A DNA stretch of 64,000 nucleotides from Chloroflexota bacterium (GTDB taxonomy: Bacteria > Chloroflexota > Anaerolineae > Promineifilales > Promineifilaceae). Shown piece by piece: positions 17,535 through 25,207 of the stretch. The DNA is taken from contig JACTMP010000063.1 of NCBI GenBank assembly GCA_014584575.1, forward strand, positions 64,001 through 128,000, in the 5' to 3' direction. A program made the translations under genes and the position numbers. How positions within the stretch are numbered: the first letter of the stretch is position 1; the number at the start of each line of letters is the position of its first letter. Under the pieces are notes generated by a model. The model did not search any database. It had not been told where the DNA came from and worked only from the letters and a program-made list of their open reading frames with translations.

Positions 17535-18356
17535 ATGAACGAGTGGCGTAAATGGCTTTTGATGCTGGTCATTTTATTAGCGGGAGCGGCTACGTTGACC
17601 ATGAACGCAGTCAAAGAGGCTGTTTCCCTGAGCGATGCCGGTGTAGCCGGTGGGCTTGCTCCTCTCGCTTACCTGCCCCTCATTCAGGCAAGTTGTGATG
17701 AATATTTCTTTGACAACTTTAGCGACCCCAATTCTGGCTGGCCGGTAGGCCCGGTGGTGCTGAACAGCCAGCAGCTAGGCTCCACCAGCTATGTGAATGG
17801 TGAATATCTGATTGACTCTGATCCGGCCGGGGCCGGGTATCTTTTCCGGCCGTTGGCGCCCGCGCCCGGCTACGAGAACTATCAGGTAGAAGCGGAAGTG
17901 CGGTTTGATGTGCCCACAGCCGATGGTTTAGTAGGGTTGATTTTCGGTGCGATTATTGAAAACTCAGACGTTCCGCGGTATTACCTTTTTGAAATAGAGC
18001 CGGAGGAGCAAGAGTTTCGCCTGATTCGCCGGGAGGATGCAACCAGTATTCCCATTGTGGATTACACACCCGCGGCGGCTATTCATCAAGGCACGGCCGT
18101 CAATCATCTCTCTGTATTACGCAGCGGCGCGGAGATCACGCTGGTGGTAAATGGCACAACGTTGGGCACATGGAGCGATAGCGGCATTACCGGGCCGGGA
18201 TATACCGGGCTGGCGCTGCGGGTGCGCACCAATGTGCCCCAGGCGAATGCTTTCTACGACAATTTCTACCTGCATACCTGTGTACCGGGTGCGAATGTGG
18301 CCGCTTTTAATCAGGCGGCACGGCCGTTGCTGGTGGACAGCTTTGGCGACGATTAG
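17535..18356 (+). CDS. Secreted concanavalin-like (LamG/DUF1080-type) domain protein
   Basis: A 273-residue protein with an N-terminal hydrophobic signal or anchor (about 7-25), then one beta-sandwich domain starting EYFFDNFSDPNSGWPVG and containing YQVEAEVRF, VGLIFG, YYLFEI, LVVNGT, YTGLALRV and a final FYDNFYL strand, the usual pattern of concanavalin-like glucanase/LamG domains. It probably binds sugar or protein outside the cell. No catalytic residues can be assigned. Confidence 0.65.
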   Translation: MNEWRKWLLMLVILLAGAATLTMNAVKEAVSLSDAGVAGGLAPLAYLPLIQASCDEYFFDNFSDPNSGWPVGPVVLNSQQLGSTSYVNGEYLIDSDPAGAGYLFRPLAPAPGYENYQVEAEVRFDVPTADGLVGLIFGAIIENSDVPRYYLFEIEPEEQEFRLIRREDATSIPIVDYTPAAAIHQGTAVNHLSVLRSGAEITLVVNGTTLGTWSDSGITGPGYTGLALRVRTNVPQANAFYDNFYLHTCVPGANVAAFNQAARPLLVDSFGDD

Positions 18357-18361
18357 TAAAC

Positions 18362-18395
18362 AGACCTGTCAGGTTTCAGAAAACCTGTCAGGTCT
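18362..18395. repeat. Hairpin repeat of the ACCTGTCAGGT family, copy 2
   Basis: The two arms (starting AGACCTGTCAGGTT and ending AACCTGTCAGGTCT) pair with one central mismatch. It lies between the secreted protein and the TPR gene and is related to copies at 1511, 45855 and 52596. Confidence 0.8.
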
Positions 18396-18411
18396 ATGGG
18401 CCGAGAACTAA

Positions 18412-19422
18412 TTGAAGTGGTTAAGTCTGATATTGGTGGGTGCTTTTGCGCTGATGGTTTTCATCAGGCTTGGGCCACTCTTGTGGGATGCAGTGGGGCT
18501 GGTTATGGCGGACACGGCCGTGACGCACACGGCTTGGGGTAGATGCCAGCAGGCGCACCAGACCGGACGGGCGTTGCTTTTAGCAGACGACTATGAAGCG
18601 GCGCTGCCTTATTTACAAACGGCCGTGACCTGTGACGATGACCGCTGGGCCTGGTTTGACCTGGGCCGGGCGCAGTATGCGTCGGGCCAGGATGCGGGCG
18701 CGGCGCAAAGCTGGCAAAAGGCAAATGCCTACGGGTATGCCGCACGGCTGGCTACACACGCCGGGCAGGCTGAAGATGTGGTCGAGGCGCAACGAGCCTG
18801 GGAAACGGCCGTGCAAATTGACCCCCAAAATGGGCAAGCCTATGTCCAGTTAGGCCGGCTGCTACAAGGAAATGACCCGGCGCAGGCACAGCAGTTTTTT
18901 GAACAGGCCATTGCCATTAACCCTGATTATGCGCCCGCCTATTACGCCCTGGCAAACTTACACCTGCGCCAGTTGCAATCGCCGGAAAACGCTCTGCCTT
19001 ATTATGAAGAGGCGCACCGGCTGGCGCCGCAAACCGTCGAATATCTGGTGGTATTGGCGCGGCAAATGGGAGGGGTTGACCCGGAAAAAGCAATTGGTTA
19101 CTGGCAAGAACTGGCCGAGTTGTCTGAAAGGCAACGGCCGTTAGCCTACCATGAAATGGGTATTTTGTACCTTCGGCAGGGGGATGCGGCGACGGCCGTA
19201 CACTATCGGCAAATGGCCGTAGACCTGCGCCCGGAAAACGCCGAATTTTGGCAAGGGTTGGCGCAGGCATATGAAACCGCCGGCTGCCCAGCCGAAGCCA
19301 CCGCCGCTTATGAGCAGGTGATGATCTTGCAGCCAGATTCACGCCTGGCGCAAAATGCGGAAGGGCGGCTGGCGGAATTAGAGACGGTGGTGGGAGCGTG
19401 TTCCGTAACCGGTAATCGGTAA
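18412..19422 (+). CDS. Membrane-anchored TPR protein
   Basis: A 336-residue protein beginning at TTG, with one N-terminal TM helix (about 4-28) followed by about seven TPR-like units (for example YVQLGRLLQGNDPAQAQQFFEQAIAINPDYAPAYYALANL, given here in parts: FEQAIAINPDYAPAYYALAN). The C-terminal tail TGNR is translated from the repeat array. TPR proteins in such loci often organise polysaccharide assembly complexes. This role is inferred from position only. Confidence 0.8.
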   Translation: MKWLSLILVGAFALMVFIRLGPLLWDAVGLVMADTAVTHTAWGRCQQAHQTGRALLLADDYEAALPYLQTAVTCDDDRWAWFDLGRAQYASGQDAGAAQSWQKANAYGYAARLATHAGQAEDVVEAQRAWETAVQIDPQNGQAYVQLGRLLQGNDPAQAQQFFEQAIAINPDYAPAYYALANLHLRQLQSPENALPYYEEAHRLAPQTVEYLVVLARQMGGVDPEKAIGYWQELAELSERQRPLAYHEMGILYLRQGDAATAVHYRQMAVDLRPENAEFWQGLAQAYETAGCPAEATAAYEQVMILQPDSRLAQNAEGRLAELETVVGACSVTGNR

Positions 19423-19483
19423 TCGGTTCACGCCTCACGCCTCACGCATCACACGTCACGCCTCACGCATCACACGTCACGCA
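19404..19483. repeat. Double heptamer array (GGTAATC and CACGCCT/CACGCAT)
   Basis: Three GGTAATC-type units containing the TPR gene stop are followed by about seven units of CACGCCT, CACGCAT and CACACGT. A CACGCCTCACGCATCACACG block is duplicated within it. It ends 2 bp before the next ATG. Confidence 0.88.
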
Positions 19484-19485
19484 CT

Positions 19486-20421
19486 ATGAAAGTATTAACC
19501 ACAACATCCTCCTTTGGCAAAATGAGCGCACGGCCGTTGCAACTGCTGGCGGCGGCGGGTTGTGAGGTGGTGCTGAATCCTTACGGCCGTACCCTGAAAC
19601 CGGAGGAATCCATGCAACTGCTGGCCGATGTAGATGGCCTGATTGCCGGGACGGAGAAGCTGAGCCGAGAGGTATTGAGCCAGGCGCCGCGATTGAAGGT
19701 GATTTCCCGCGTGGGCACGGGCATGGATGGCATTGACCATGCCGCCGCCGCCGAGTTGGGTATTCAGGTGCGCAATACGCCGGATGCGCATGTGGACGCG
19801 GTGGCCGAATTGACGCTGGCGGGTATGTTGGACATGCTGCGCCAGGTACCACAGGCGCACCACCGGCTGCACCAGGGGGAGTGGAAAAAGCCCATGGGAC
19901 GGCTGCTGCGCGGCAAAACGGTGGGCATTATCGGTTTGGGGCGCACGGGCAAGGCGTTGGTGGAGTTGTTACGGCCGTTTGCCGTCACCGTTCTGGCTTA
20001 TGACCCCATTCAGGATGCGGCCTTTGCCCATAGCCACAACATCATCTATCTGTCATTGGAAGAACTGTTAGCCCAGGCCGATATTGTCACCCTCCATCTG
20101 TCTTACAGTGCGGACAGCTATCATCTGTTGAACGGGGCGCGGTTGGCGCAGATGAAAGCCGGGGCGTATGTGGTGAACTGTGCGCGGGGTGGCCTGGTGG
20201 ACGAAGATGCCTTGTTTGACCTGCTGCAATCCGGCCATCTGGCGGGCGCGTATCTGGATACCTTTGAACGTGAACCGTATAGTGGCCCGCTGAACACACT
20301 GGACAACGTTGTCTTAACCCCCCACATCGGCTCCTACGCCGCCGAATGTCGCATCCGCATGGAGGTGGAGGCGGTGGAGAACTTGCTGGAAGCGTTTGCG
20401 CAGATGGGGATGAGCAGGTGA
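19486..20421 (+). CDS. D-3-phosphoglycerate dehydrogenase-like 2-hydroxyacid dehydrogenase
   Basis: A 311-residue D-2-hydroxyacid dehydrogenase. It has the nucleotide-binding motif GIIGLGRTGKALVE (about 145-160), catalytic Arg in NCARGGLVDE (about 233), Glu in FEREP and His in LTPHIGS (about 285). It lacks ACT domains, so it is the short form. Placed among an SDR epimerase, a CMP-sugar synthetase-like gene and a HAD phosphatase, it more likely acts in making an unusual acidic sugar than in serine synthesis. That is an inference. The last residues (MSR) are encoded by the repeat array. Confidence 0.88.
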   Translation: MKVLTTTSSFGKMSARPLQLLAAAGCEVVLNPYGRTLKPEESMQLLADVDGLIAGTEKLSREVLSQAPRLKVISRVGTGMDGIDHAAAAELGIQVRNTPDAHVDAVAELTLAGMLDMLRQVPQAHHRLHQGEWKKPMGRLLRGKTVGIIGLGRTGKALVELLRPFAVTVLAYDPIQDAAFAHSHNIIYLSLEELLAQADIVTLHLSYSADSYHLLNGARLAQMKAGAYVVNCARGGLVDEDALFDLLQSGHLAGAYLDTFEREPYSGPLNTLDNVVLTPHIGSYAAECRIRMEVEAVENLLEAFAQMGMSR

Positions 20422-20479
20422 GCAGGTGGGGGGGTGAGCAGGTGATTTTCACCCTCTCACCCCTTCACCTGCTCACCCC
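20411..20479. repeat. GAGCAGGT octamer array hairpin
   Basis: Period-8 units of GAGCAGGT overlap the end of the dehydrogenase gene. Their reverse complement (CACCTGCTCACC) follows, so the pair can form a hairpin immediately before the next start codon. Confidence 0.85.
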
Positions 20480-20486
20480 ACTCTTG

Positions 20487-21395
20487 ATGGCGATGGTACA
20501 ACGAGTACTGGTAACAGGTGGGGCCGGTTTTCTGGGCAGCCATATTGCCGACGTGCTGACGGCGCGGGGGTATAAGGTGACGGTGTTTGATGTATGGCCG
20601 TCGCCCTACCTGCAACCGGGGCAGCAAATGGTGGTGGGGGATATGCGCGATGGCACGGCCGTAGCCGAAGCCGTCGCCGGGCAGGATGCCATTTTCCACC
20701 TGGCCGCTCTGGCCGATTTGAACGCTGCCAAAAGCCAGCCCCTCGTTACCGCCGAACTGAACATCATGGGCACGCTGAACTTCCTGGAGGCGGCGCGGGC
20801 CGGTGGGGTCAGCCGGTTTGTGTTTGCCAGTACGGTGTATGTGTACAGCCGGGCCGGTGGCTTTTACCGGTGTAGCAAGCAGGCGTGTGAGGCATTTATT
20901 GAAGAGTATCAGCAGCAGTTTGGGCTGGACTACACCATTTTGCGTTATGGCAGTTTGTATGGCCCGCGCGCGGATGCCAGCAATGGCGTCTACCGGCTGC
21001 TGCGGCAGGCGGCGGTGACGGGACAGATTGAGCATGTGGGCACACCCGAAGACAGCCGCGAATATATTCATGTGGAAGACGCGGCCCGATTGAGCGCCGA
21101 CGCGCTGGCAGACGAGTTTGCCAACCAGCATGTGGTCTTGACCGGACATCACCCCATTCGTCTGCGCGATTTGTTTACGATGTTTAGCGAGATGTTGGGA
21201 CGGCCGTTGCACATCCAGTATCAACCCGCCACCGGCCCGGAAAACAGCCATTACCAGATGACGCCCTATGCCTTTCATCCCCGCGTGGGGCGCAAACTGA
21301 CGACGAATTATTACGTGGACATGGGGCAGGGGCTTTTGCAGATGTTGGAGCAGTTGTTTGAGGAAGGGCAGATTTCCGTGATGCGTGATGCGTGA
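20487..21395 (+). CDS. NAD-dependent nucleotide-sugar epimerase/dehydratase (extended SDR)
   Basis: A 302-residue extended SDR. It has VLVTGGAGFLGSHIAD (about 7-21), Asp-based NAD contact in VVGDMRD, HLAAL, the STVYVYS serine/threonine strand and the catalytic FYRCSKQ (Tyr-x3-Lys), then LRYGSLYGPR and EYIHVEDAA. It modifies a nucleotide-linked sugar. The exact product cannot be told. Start ATG at 20487 (or 20493). The C-terminal VMRDA is translated from the repeat array. Confidence 0.88.
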   Translation: MAMVQRVLVTGGAGFLGSHIADVLTARGYKVTVFDVWPSPYLQPGQQMVVGDMRDGTAVAEAVAGQDAIFHLAALADLNAAKSQPLVTAELNIMGTLNFLEAARAGGVSRFVFASTVYVYSRAGGFYRCSKQACEAFIEEYQQQFGLDYTILRYGSLYGPRADASNGVYRLLRQAAVTGQIEHVGTPEDSREYIHVEDAARLSADALADEFANQHVVLTGHHPIRLRDLFTMFSEMLGRPLHIQYQPATGPENSHYQMTPYAFHPRVGRKLTTNYYVDMGQGLLQMLEQLFEEGQISVMRDA

Positions 21396-21434
21396 CCCGT
21401 GATGGGGTCACGCATCACGCATCACGCATCACGA
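21376..21434. repeat. CGTGATG / CATCACG heptamer hairpin
   Basis: Three CGTGATG units, a short spacer and four CACGCAT units in the reverse-complement sense form a near-perfect hairpin. It starts in the last codons of the SDR gene and ends 8 bp before the next ATG. Confidence 0.9.
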
Positions 21435-21441
21435 GAAAAAT

Positions 21442-22164
21442 ATGCACGCAGCTATCATAACCGCCCGCGCGGGCAGTAAATCTATTATTGACAAAAACGT
21501 CTTTTTGGTGGGGGGGAAGCCGATGGTGGCCTATCCCATTCAGGCGGCGCTGGATGCGGCCAAAATCGGCCGGGTTTTTATCTCCACCGATGGCGATTCG
21601 ATTGCCAATGTGGGGTTGGAGATGGGCTGCGAGATTATCTGGCGGCCGGAGGAGTTATGCGGCGACCATGTGAATCATGGCGAGGTGATTAAACACGCCG
21701 TGGAGTGGGTAGACGGCCGTTACCCTGACCTGCAAAATGTGGTGTTGCTGCTGGGCAATACGGTGATGGTGGATGGCGAATTGATTGACCACAGCCTGAC
21801 CATTTTGGAAGAACAGCCGGAACTGGACTCGTGCATGACGGTGTGGCAGGCGGCGGATGACCACCCGCTGCGGGCAATGCAGATCACGGAGGAGGGATTG
21901 TTACGGCCGTATGGCGACCCCCACCGCAAAGTCTCCACCGAACGCCAATCGTATGCCCCCGCGTATTACTATGACCAGGGGGTGTGGACCTTCCGCAAAC
22001 AAACGGTGCAAAGCCAGGACGGGCCAAACCCCTGGTGGTGGATGGGCCAGCGCAGCTATCCCATTGTGCGCAATTGGGTCACAGGCCGCGACGTGCATAC
22101 CCACCTGGATGTGAGTATCGCCGAATGGTGGCTGGCCCACTACCCCGAAATTAAGCTGTTATAA
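21442..22164 (+). CDS. CMP-sugar synthetase-like cytidylyltransferase (NeuA family)
   Basis: A 240-residue protein with the CTP-binding N terminus IITARAGSKSIIDKN, VGGKPMVAYPI, VFISTDGD and a typical GRYPDLQNVVLLLGNTV core, so it is of the acylneuraminate/Kdo cytidylyltransferase family. The usual GGSKG is altered to AGSKS, and no NeuB-type synthase lies nearby, so its activated sugar is uncertain. The TAA stop overlaps the -10 box of the next operon. Confidence 0.82.
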   Translation: MHAAIITARAGSKSIIDKNVFLVGGKPMVAYPIQAALDAAKIGRVFISTDGDSIANVGLEMGCEIIWRPEELCGDHVNHGEVIKHAVEWVDGRYPDLQNVVLLLGNTVMVDGELIDHSLTILEEQPELDSCMTVWQAADDHPLRAMQITEEGLLRPYGDPHRKVSTERQSYAPAYYYDQGVWTFRKQTVQSQDGPNPWWWMGQRSYPIVRNWVTGRDVHTHLDVSIAEWWLAHYPEIKLL

Positions 22165-22165
22165 T
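22160..22165 (+). promoter_or_regulatory. TATAAT -10 box for a leaderless NTase mRNA
   Basis: A consensus TATAAT ends 6 nt before the ATG at 22172, so the expected transcription start coincides with the start codon and the mRNA would be leaderless. No Shine-Dalgarno sequence is present. No clear -35 is visible. Confidence 0.6.
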
Positions 22166-22171
22166 AGCGCC

Positions 22172-22561
22172 ATGGCAACTGCTTTAGAATTATCACGCCA
22201 GGAATGGCAGCCCTATATCGAACGAGCCAGGCAATTGGGCATTGCTGATCGCTCCCTTACTCCCCATCAGGAACAACAACGAGAAGAACTTTTGCAAATC
22301 GCTAATCAAATGGCAATCGCCCTCCGGCGTGATTTTGGGGTGGACAGGGTGATCATCTTTGGTTCGCTGGCTCATGCAGCCTGGTGGGAAGAAGACTCTG
22401 ACGTGGATATTGCTGTTTCTGGTTTGCCAGATACAGATTATTGGCGCGCCTGGAAAATGGCCGAAGAGTTTTTCCAAAACCGCCCTGTTGATTTTATACA
22501 GTTGGAAGACGCCTCTGATTCGTTACGCTACTCTATTGAAAATGATGGAATTGAGCTTTGA
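22172..22561 (+). CDS. MNT-type nucleotidyltransferase (antitoxin-like)
   Basis: A 129-residue protein with the minimal nucleotidyltransferase core IIFGSLAHAAWWEEDSDVDIAV (GS-x10-DxD, about 60-77). MNT proteins typically pair with a HEPN RNase toxin and inactivate it by nucleotidylating it. The partner gene follows with a TTGA stop/start overlap but is shortened. The gene may be transcribed without a leader from the TATAAT at 22160. Confidence 0.85.
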   Translation: MATALELSRQEWQPYIERARQLGIADRSLTPHQEQQREELLQIANQMAIALRRDFGVDRVIIFGSLAHAAWWEEDSDVDIAVSGLPDTDYWRAWKMAEEFFQNRPVDFIQLEDASDSLRYSIENDGIEL

Positions 22562-22752
22562 ATAATTCATACGTAGAACTGGCAAAACGAATCAGGAATG
22601 AAATACCAGTGGTGCGAAACGTCTACACGTTTAATCTGTCCTCCGAAAAGATGAAAGGCTTACTTGATGTTTTGCCGGGTGTATGGAATGACCTGAGAAT
22701 TGAACTGTTGGCTTTCGCTGATTATTTAGACGTTCTGGCAGGTGAGGAATGA
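22558..22752 (+). CDS. Internally deleted HEPN (HepT-like) toxin remnant
   Basis: A 64-residue protein starting at TTG overlapping the MNT stop. Its first residues (ELAKRIRNEIP) look like the start of HepT-like proteins, and the rest (VVRNVYTFNLSSEKM, LLAFADYLDVLA) looks like their C terminus. In the full-length relatives I recall, about 80 residues lie between these parts, including the RNase RxxxxH region. This suggests an in-frame deletion leaving a non-toxic stub. The family match is from memory and not tested by search. Confidence 0.55.
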   Translation: MNNSYVELAKRIRNEIPVVRNVYTFNLSSEKMKGLLDVLPGVWNDLRIELLAFADYLDVLAGEE

Positions 22753-22756
22753 TTCG

Positions 22757-23263
22757 ATGGCAGTTGACGAAACTTTGTTGGAGCAGATAAGCCGGGCTGA
22801 CGAAATGGGTGTGCGGCTGGAAATTGTGGGTGGCCTGCCCATTTGGGAAGCCTCGCCCATGTTGAAGCATCAACGGGCAGTAGACCGTATTCGGGCGACG
22901 ATTGTGCCGGTGGATGGGGCCGGAACGGGTTGTGGTTGTGTCCATGTGGCCGATGTGTATGTGCAGTTCCCGGATGGTTCACTCAAACGGCCGGACATTT
23001 CCATCTTTTGTCAGGAACCAGAAGAAGAAGACAAACCTATTACCCTCCTGCCGGAAGCGGTGGTGGAGATTATCAGTAAGGGGTACGAGGCTAAAGATTT
23101 GGAGATAGGCCCGCAATTTTACCTGTCGCAAGGGGTAAGAGATGTGGTTGTTTTTAACCCCTATACGCTGGTGGTGCTGCATGTGCGCCAGAGTGGAGCG
23201 GAGAGGCATATCGCGCCAGTAGACATTCAATTGTTGTGTGGCTGCCGTTGCCGAGTAGTCTAG
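22757..23263 (+). CDS. Uma2-family (DUF820) putative restriction endonuclease-fold protein
   Basis: A 168-residue protein with the Uma2 pattern: EIVGGLPIWEASPMLKHQRAV, a DVYVQFPDGSLKRPDISIFC strand pair with the conserved Asp, and LPEAVVEIISKGYEAKDLE with the PD-(D/E)xK-type Glu and Lys, then FYLSQGVRDVVVFNP. Uma2 proteins are abundant in cyanobacteria and Chloroflexota, and their function is not established. ATG at 22757 follows GTGAGGAA. A GTG at 22742 is possible. Confidence 0.82.
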   Translation: MAVDETLLEQISRADEMGVRLEIVGGLPIWEASPMLKHQRAVDRIRATIVPVDGAGTGCGCVHVADVYVQFPDGSLKRPDISIFCQEPEEEDKPITLLPEAVVEIISKGYEAKDLEIGPQFYLSQGVRDVVVFNPYTLVVLHVRQSGAERHIAPVDIQLLCGCRCRVV

Positions 23264-23272
23264 TCCGAAGCT

Positions 23273-23301
23273 CGATTACGGATTACCGATAACCGATTAC
23301 G
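23273..23301. repeat. CGATTAC heptamer array
   Basis: About four units of CGATTAC/GGATTAC/CGATAAC between the Uma2 and HAD genes, with the same family of units as GTAATCG arrays elsewhere but on the opposite strand. Confidence 0.8.
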
Positions 23302-23306
23302 AACCT

Positions 23307-23981
23307 ATGACTGAACTGGAACAACTATTTTGTGGCCTGCGGGCGGTGGTGTTTGATTTTGATGGGGTGATTTTGGAGTCGGGGAATATCAAGACGGAAG
23401 CGTTTTTGGAACTGTTTGCCGATTGGCCAGAACATCAAGAAGCGGTGCTGGCCTTTCATCTGGCGAATTTGGGTGTGTCCCGGTATGTGAAGTTTCGCTA
23501 TGTGGTGGAGGCGTTGTGGCAACGGCCGTACACCCCCCAGGATGAGGCGGCATTAGGCGCAGCTTTTGAAGGGCTGGTGCTGGAAAAGGTGCTGCGCTGC
23601 CCCTTTGTGCCCGGTGCGGCGGAAACGTTGGCGGCGCTGGCAGACCGGCTGCCCGCGTTTGTGGCTTCGGGCACGCCGCAGACGGAGCTGGATTTGATTG
23701 TGAATGAGCGTGGCCTGCGCTCCTCTTTCCGCGAAGTGTGGGGTACCCCCTGTACCAAGCCAGAAATTTTGCGGGATATTTTGCAGCGGCATGGCTGGCA
23801 GCCGGACGATGTGCTGATGGTGGGGGATGGCCTGTCTGACTACCAGGCGGCGCAGGCGGTGGGCACACGCTTTCTGGCGCGGTTGACGCCGGAGCAGGAG
23901 GCCGAATGGTTGAAGCTGGGCGTGGTCGGTGTGGCCGATTTGTTGGAATTGGTAGAGGTGGTGGTCGGGGCACGGTCGTAG
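23307..23981 (+). CDS. HAD-superfamily phosphatase
   Basis: A 224-residue HAD hydrolase: VVFDFDGVILES (nucleophile Asp, about 13-24), an alpha-helical cap, ASGTPQTEL (motif II), Lys in CTKPEI and VGDGLSDYQAA (motif IV). It is of the beta-phosphoglucomutase/phosphatase type. In this locus it may dephosphorylate a sugar-phosphate intermediate for the CMP-sugar branch, which is an inference. Confidence 0.88.
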   Translation: MTELEQLFCGLRAVVFDFDGVILESGNIKTEAFLELFADWPEHQEAVLAFHLANLGVSRYVKFRYVVEALWQRPYTPQDEAALGAAFEGLVLEKVLRCPFVPGAAETLAALADRLPAFVASGTPQTELDLIVNERGLRSSFREVWGTPCTKPEILRDILQRHGWQPDDVLMVGDGLSDYQAAQAVGTRFLARLTPEQEAEWLKLGVVGVADLLELVEVVVGARS

Positions 23982-24025
23982 CCCTGCCACTAGATTTAAG
24001 ACGACCTTTGATTGGTCACCAAGTG

Positions 24026-24031
24026 TATAAT
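24026..24031 (+). promoter_or_regulatory. TATAAT -10 box for a leaderless small-gene pair
   Basis: A consensus TATAAT ends 7 nt before the ATG at 24039, so transcription would begin at or next to the start codon. The arrangement is the same as at 22160, upstream of another nucleotidyltransferase module. Confidence 0.6.
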
Positions 24032-24038
24032 ACGCGCT

Positions 24039-24266
24039 ATGAAAACGGATGAACAAGAGCAGTGGTTGGCCCAGTGGCGGGCAGCCAGTGTCGCTTTACG
24101 CCAGCAAAAGATGAAAGAATTAGCTGGTCTAGGCCAGGTAGAAGCCCATCAGGCAACGGAGAATTTGCTGTTGTTAGCCGGACGGGTCCGGCCTGGACAT
24201 CCTCGTTGGGATAGCTCTGGTCTGGTGGAACAACAACGTTGGTTTCATCGCTTGCCTTCACCATGA
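24039..24266 (+). CDS. Small hypothetical protein, partner of the following NTase
   Basis: A 75-residue hydrophilic, probably helical protein (Gln/Leu/Ala-rich) that I do not recognise. Its TGA overlaps the ATG of the next gene (ATGA), so the two are translationally coupled. By position it may be the antitoxin-like partner of the AbiEii-type nucleotidyltransferase. Confidence 0.65.
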   Translation: MKTDEQEQWLAQWRAASVALRQQKMKELAGLGQVEAHQATENLLLLAGRVRPGHPRWDSSGLVEQQRWFHRLPSP

Positions 24267-24826
24267 ACGCTTTGTTAGATGCAGCCTTGCGTTTGCAACA
24301 GTTTTGCCAGAGTCAGAACTGGCAATTTTGCTACATTGGTGGGCTGGCGGTGCAACGGTGGGGGGAACCACGCCTGACACAAGATGCGGATATGACGTTG
24401 TTGACCGGATTTGGTAATGAACCAGCCTACATTGATTCGTTACTGGCGGGTTATCAAGGGCGCGTGTCTGACACCCGGCAATTTGCCTTACAATATCGGG
24501 TTCTCTTGCTCCAGGATAACAATGGCATACCTCTGGATATTGCGCTAGGGGCGATGCCTTTTGAGGAGCATAGCATTGACCGGGCAACTGTGTATGAGAT
24601 TGCGCCTGGTTATGCTTTAGTCACTTGTGCGGCTGAGGATTTGGTTGTTCACAAAGCATTTGCCAACCGCCCCCAAGACTGGTTAGATATTGAAACCATT
24701 ATGATTCGACAGCAAGGCAAATTGGACTTTCAAATCATTTGGGATGAGCTTATACCACTGGCTGAGTTGAAAGAAGACCTGGATATTGTGAAACGGTTGC
24801 GCCAACTCGTAGATGATTTTCAGTAA
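24263..24826 (+). CDS. AbiEii/AbiGii-type nucleotidyltransferase domain protein
   Basis: A 187-residue protein with GGLAVQRWGEPRLTQDADMTLL (GG-x-A-x7-R-x3-DxD pattern) and a second acidic strand PLDIALG, then a helical C terminus with AAEDLVVHKAFANRPQDWLDI. This pattern fits the AbiEii toxin-like nucleotidyltransferases. Paired with the small upstream gene. Location inside the polysaccharide locus suggests a separately acquired stability or defence module. Confidence 0.75.
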   Translation: MNALLDAALRLQQFCQSQNWQFCYIGGLAVQRWGEPRLTQDADMTLLTGFGNEPAYIDSLLAGYQGRVSDTRQFALQYRVLLLQDNNGIPLDIALGAMPFEEHSIDRATVYEIAPGYALVTCAAEDLVVHKAFANRPQDWLDIETIMIRQQGKLDFQIIWDELIPLAELKEDLDIVKRLRQLVDDFQ

Positions 24827-24981
24827 CACGGCCGTACAACCCCCACAAACTCTGTGCATATTTCCTGGCAGTTATCCAAATTCTTTTGATTTGGAAGCCA
24901 GGAACAGGGCAGGGGAGCGGCCAACCATCATCACCAGCCTGCCGGGTCTCATTCCCGCTTCCAGGAGGTTAATAAAAACCA

Positions 24982-25170
24982 ATGGCAGACAGAATTCAGG
25001 CAATCAATGCCCACCGACCACGCATCAAGTTGGGGCGCACGACCAACATGGATGAGTTGGTAGCGTTTATCGCTCGCAGTACCGGTTTGAATGAAAGCGG
25101 TAGGCGCCAGGTGTTGTTGGAACTGCGCGACGCGGTGATTTATTTCAACCGGCAGGGGCAGACGATGTAG
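24982..25170 (+). CDS. Truncated HU-like DNA-binding domain protein
   Basis: A 62-residue protein: IKLGRTTNMDELVAFIARSTGLNESGRRQVLLELRDAVIYFNRQGQ (described by parts: MDELVAFIARSTGLNES, LLELRDAVIYFNRQG). It resembles the N-terminal half of HU-type DNA-binding domains. The DNA-binding arm segment (typically G-x-V-x-L-x-G-L-G-T-Y) is missing because a stop follows. AGGAGG lies 13-14 nt before the ATG. It is probably a fragment, though it could be translated. Confidence 0.5.
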   Translation: MADRIQAINAHRPRIKLGRTTNMDELVAFIARSTGLNESGRRQVLLELRDAVIYFNRQGQTM

Positions 25171-25207
25171 GTGGCAGGTGTGCGCTGGAACAAAGGGATT
25201 ATGGAGA

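Noticed and set aside
19404..21434. Short repeated units resembling a CRISPR array
   Set aside because: Units are only 7-8 bp and directly adjacent, with no spacers of constant length and no cas genes.
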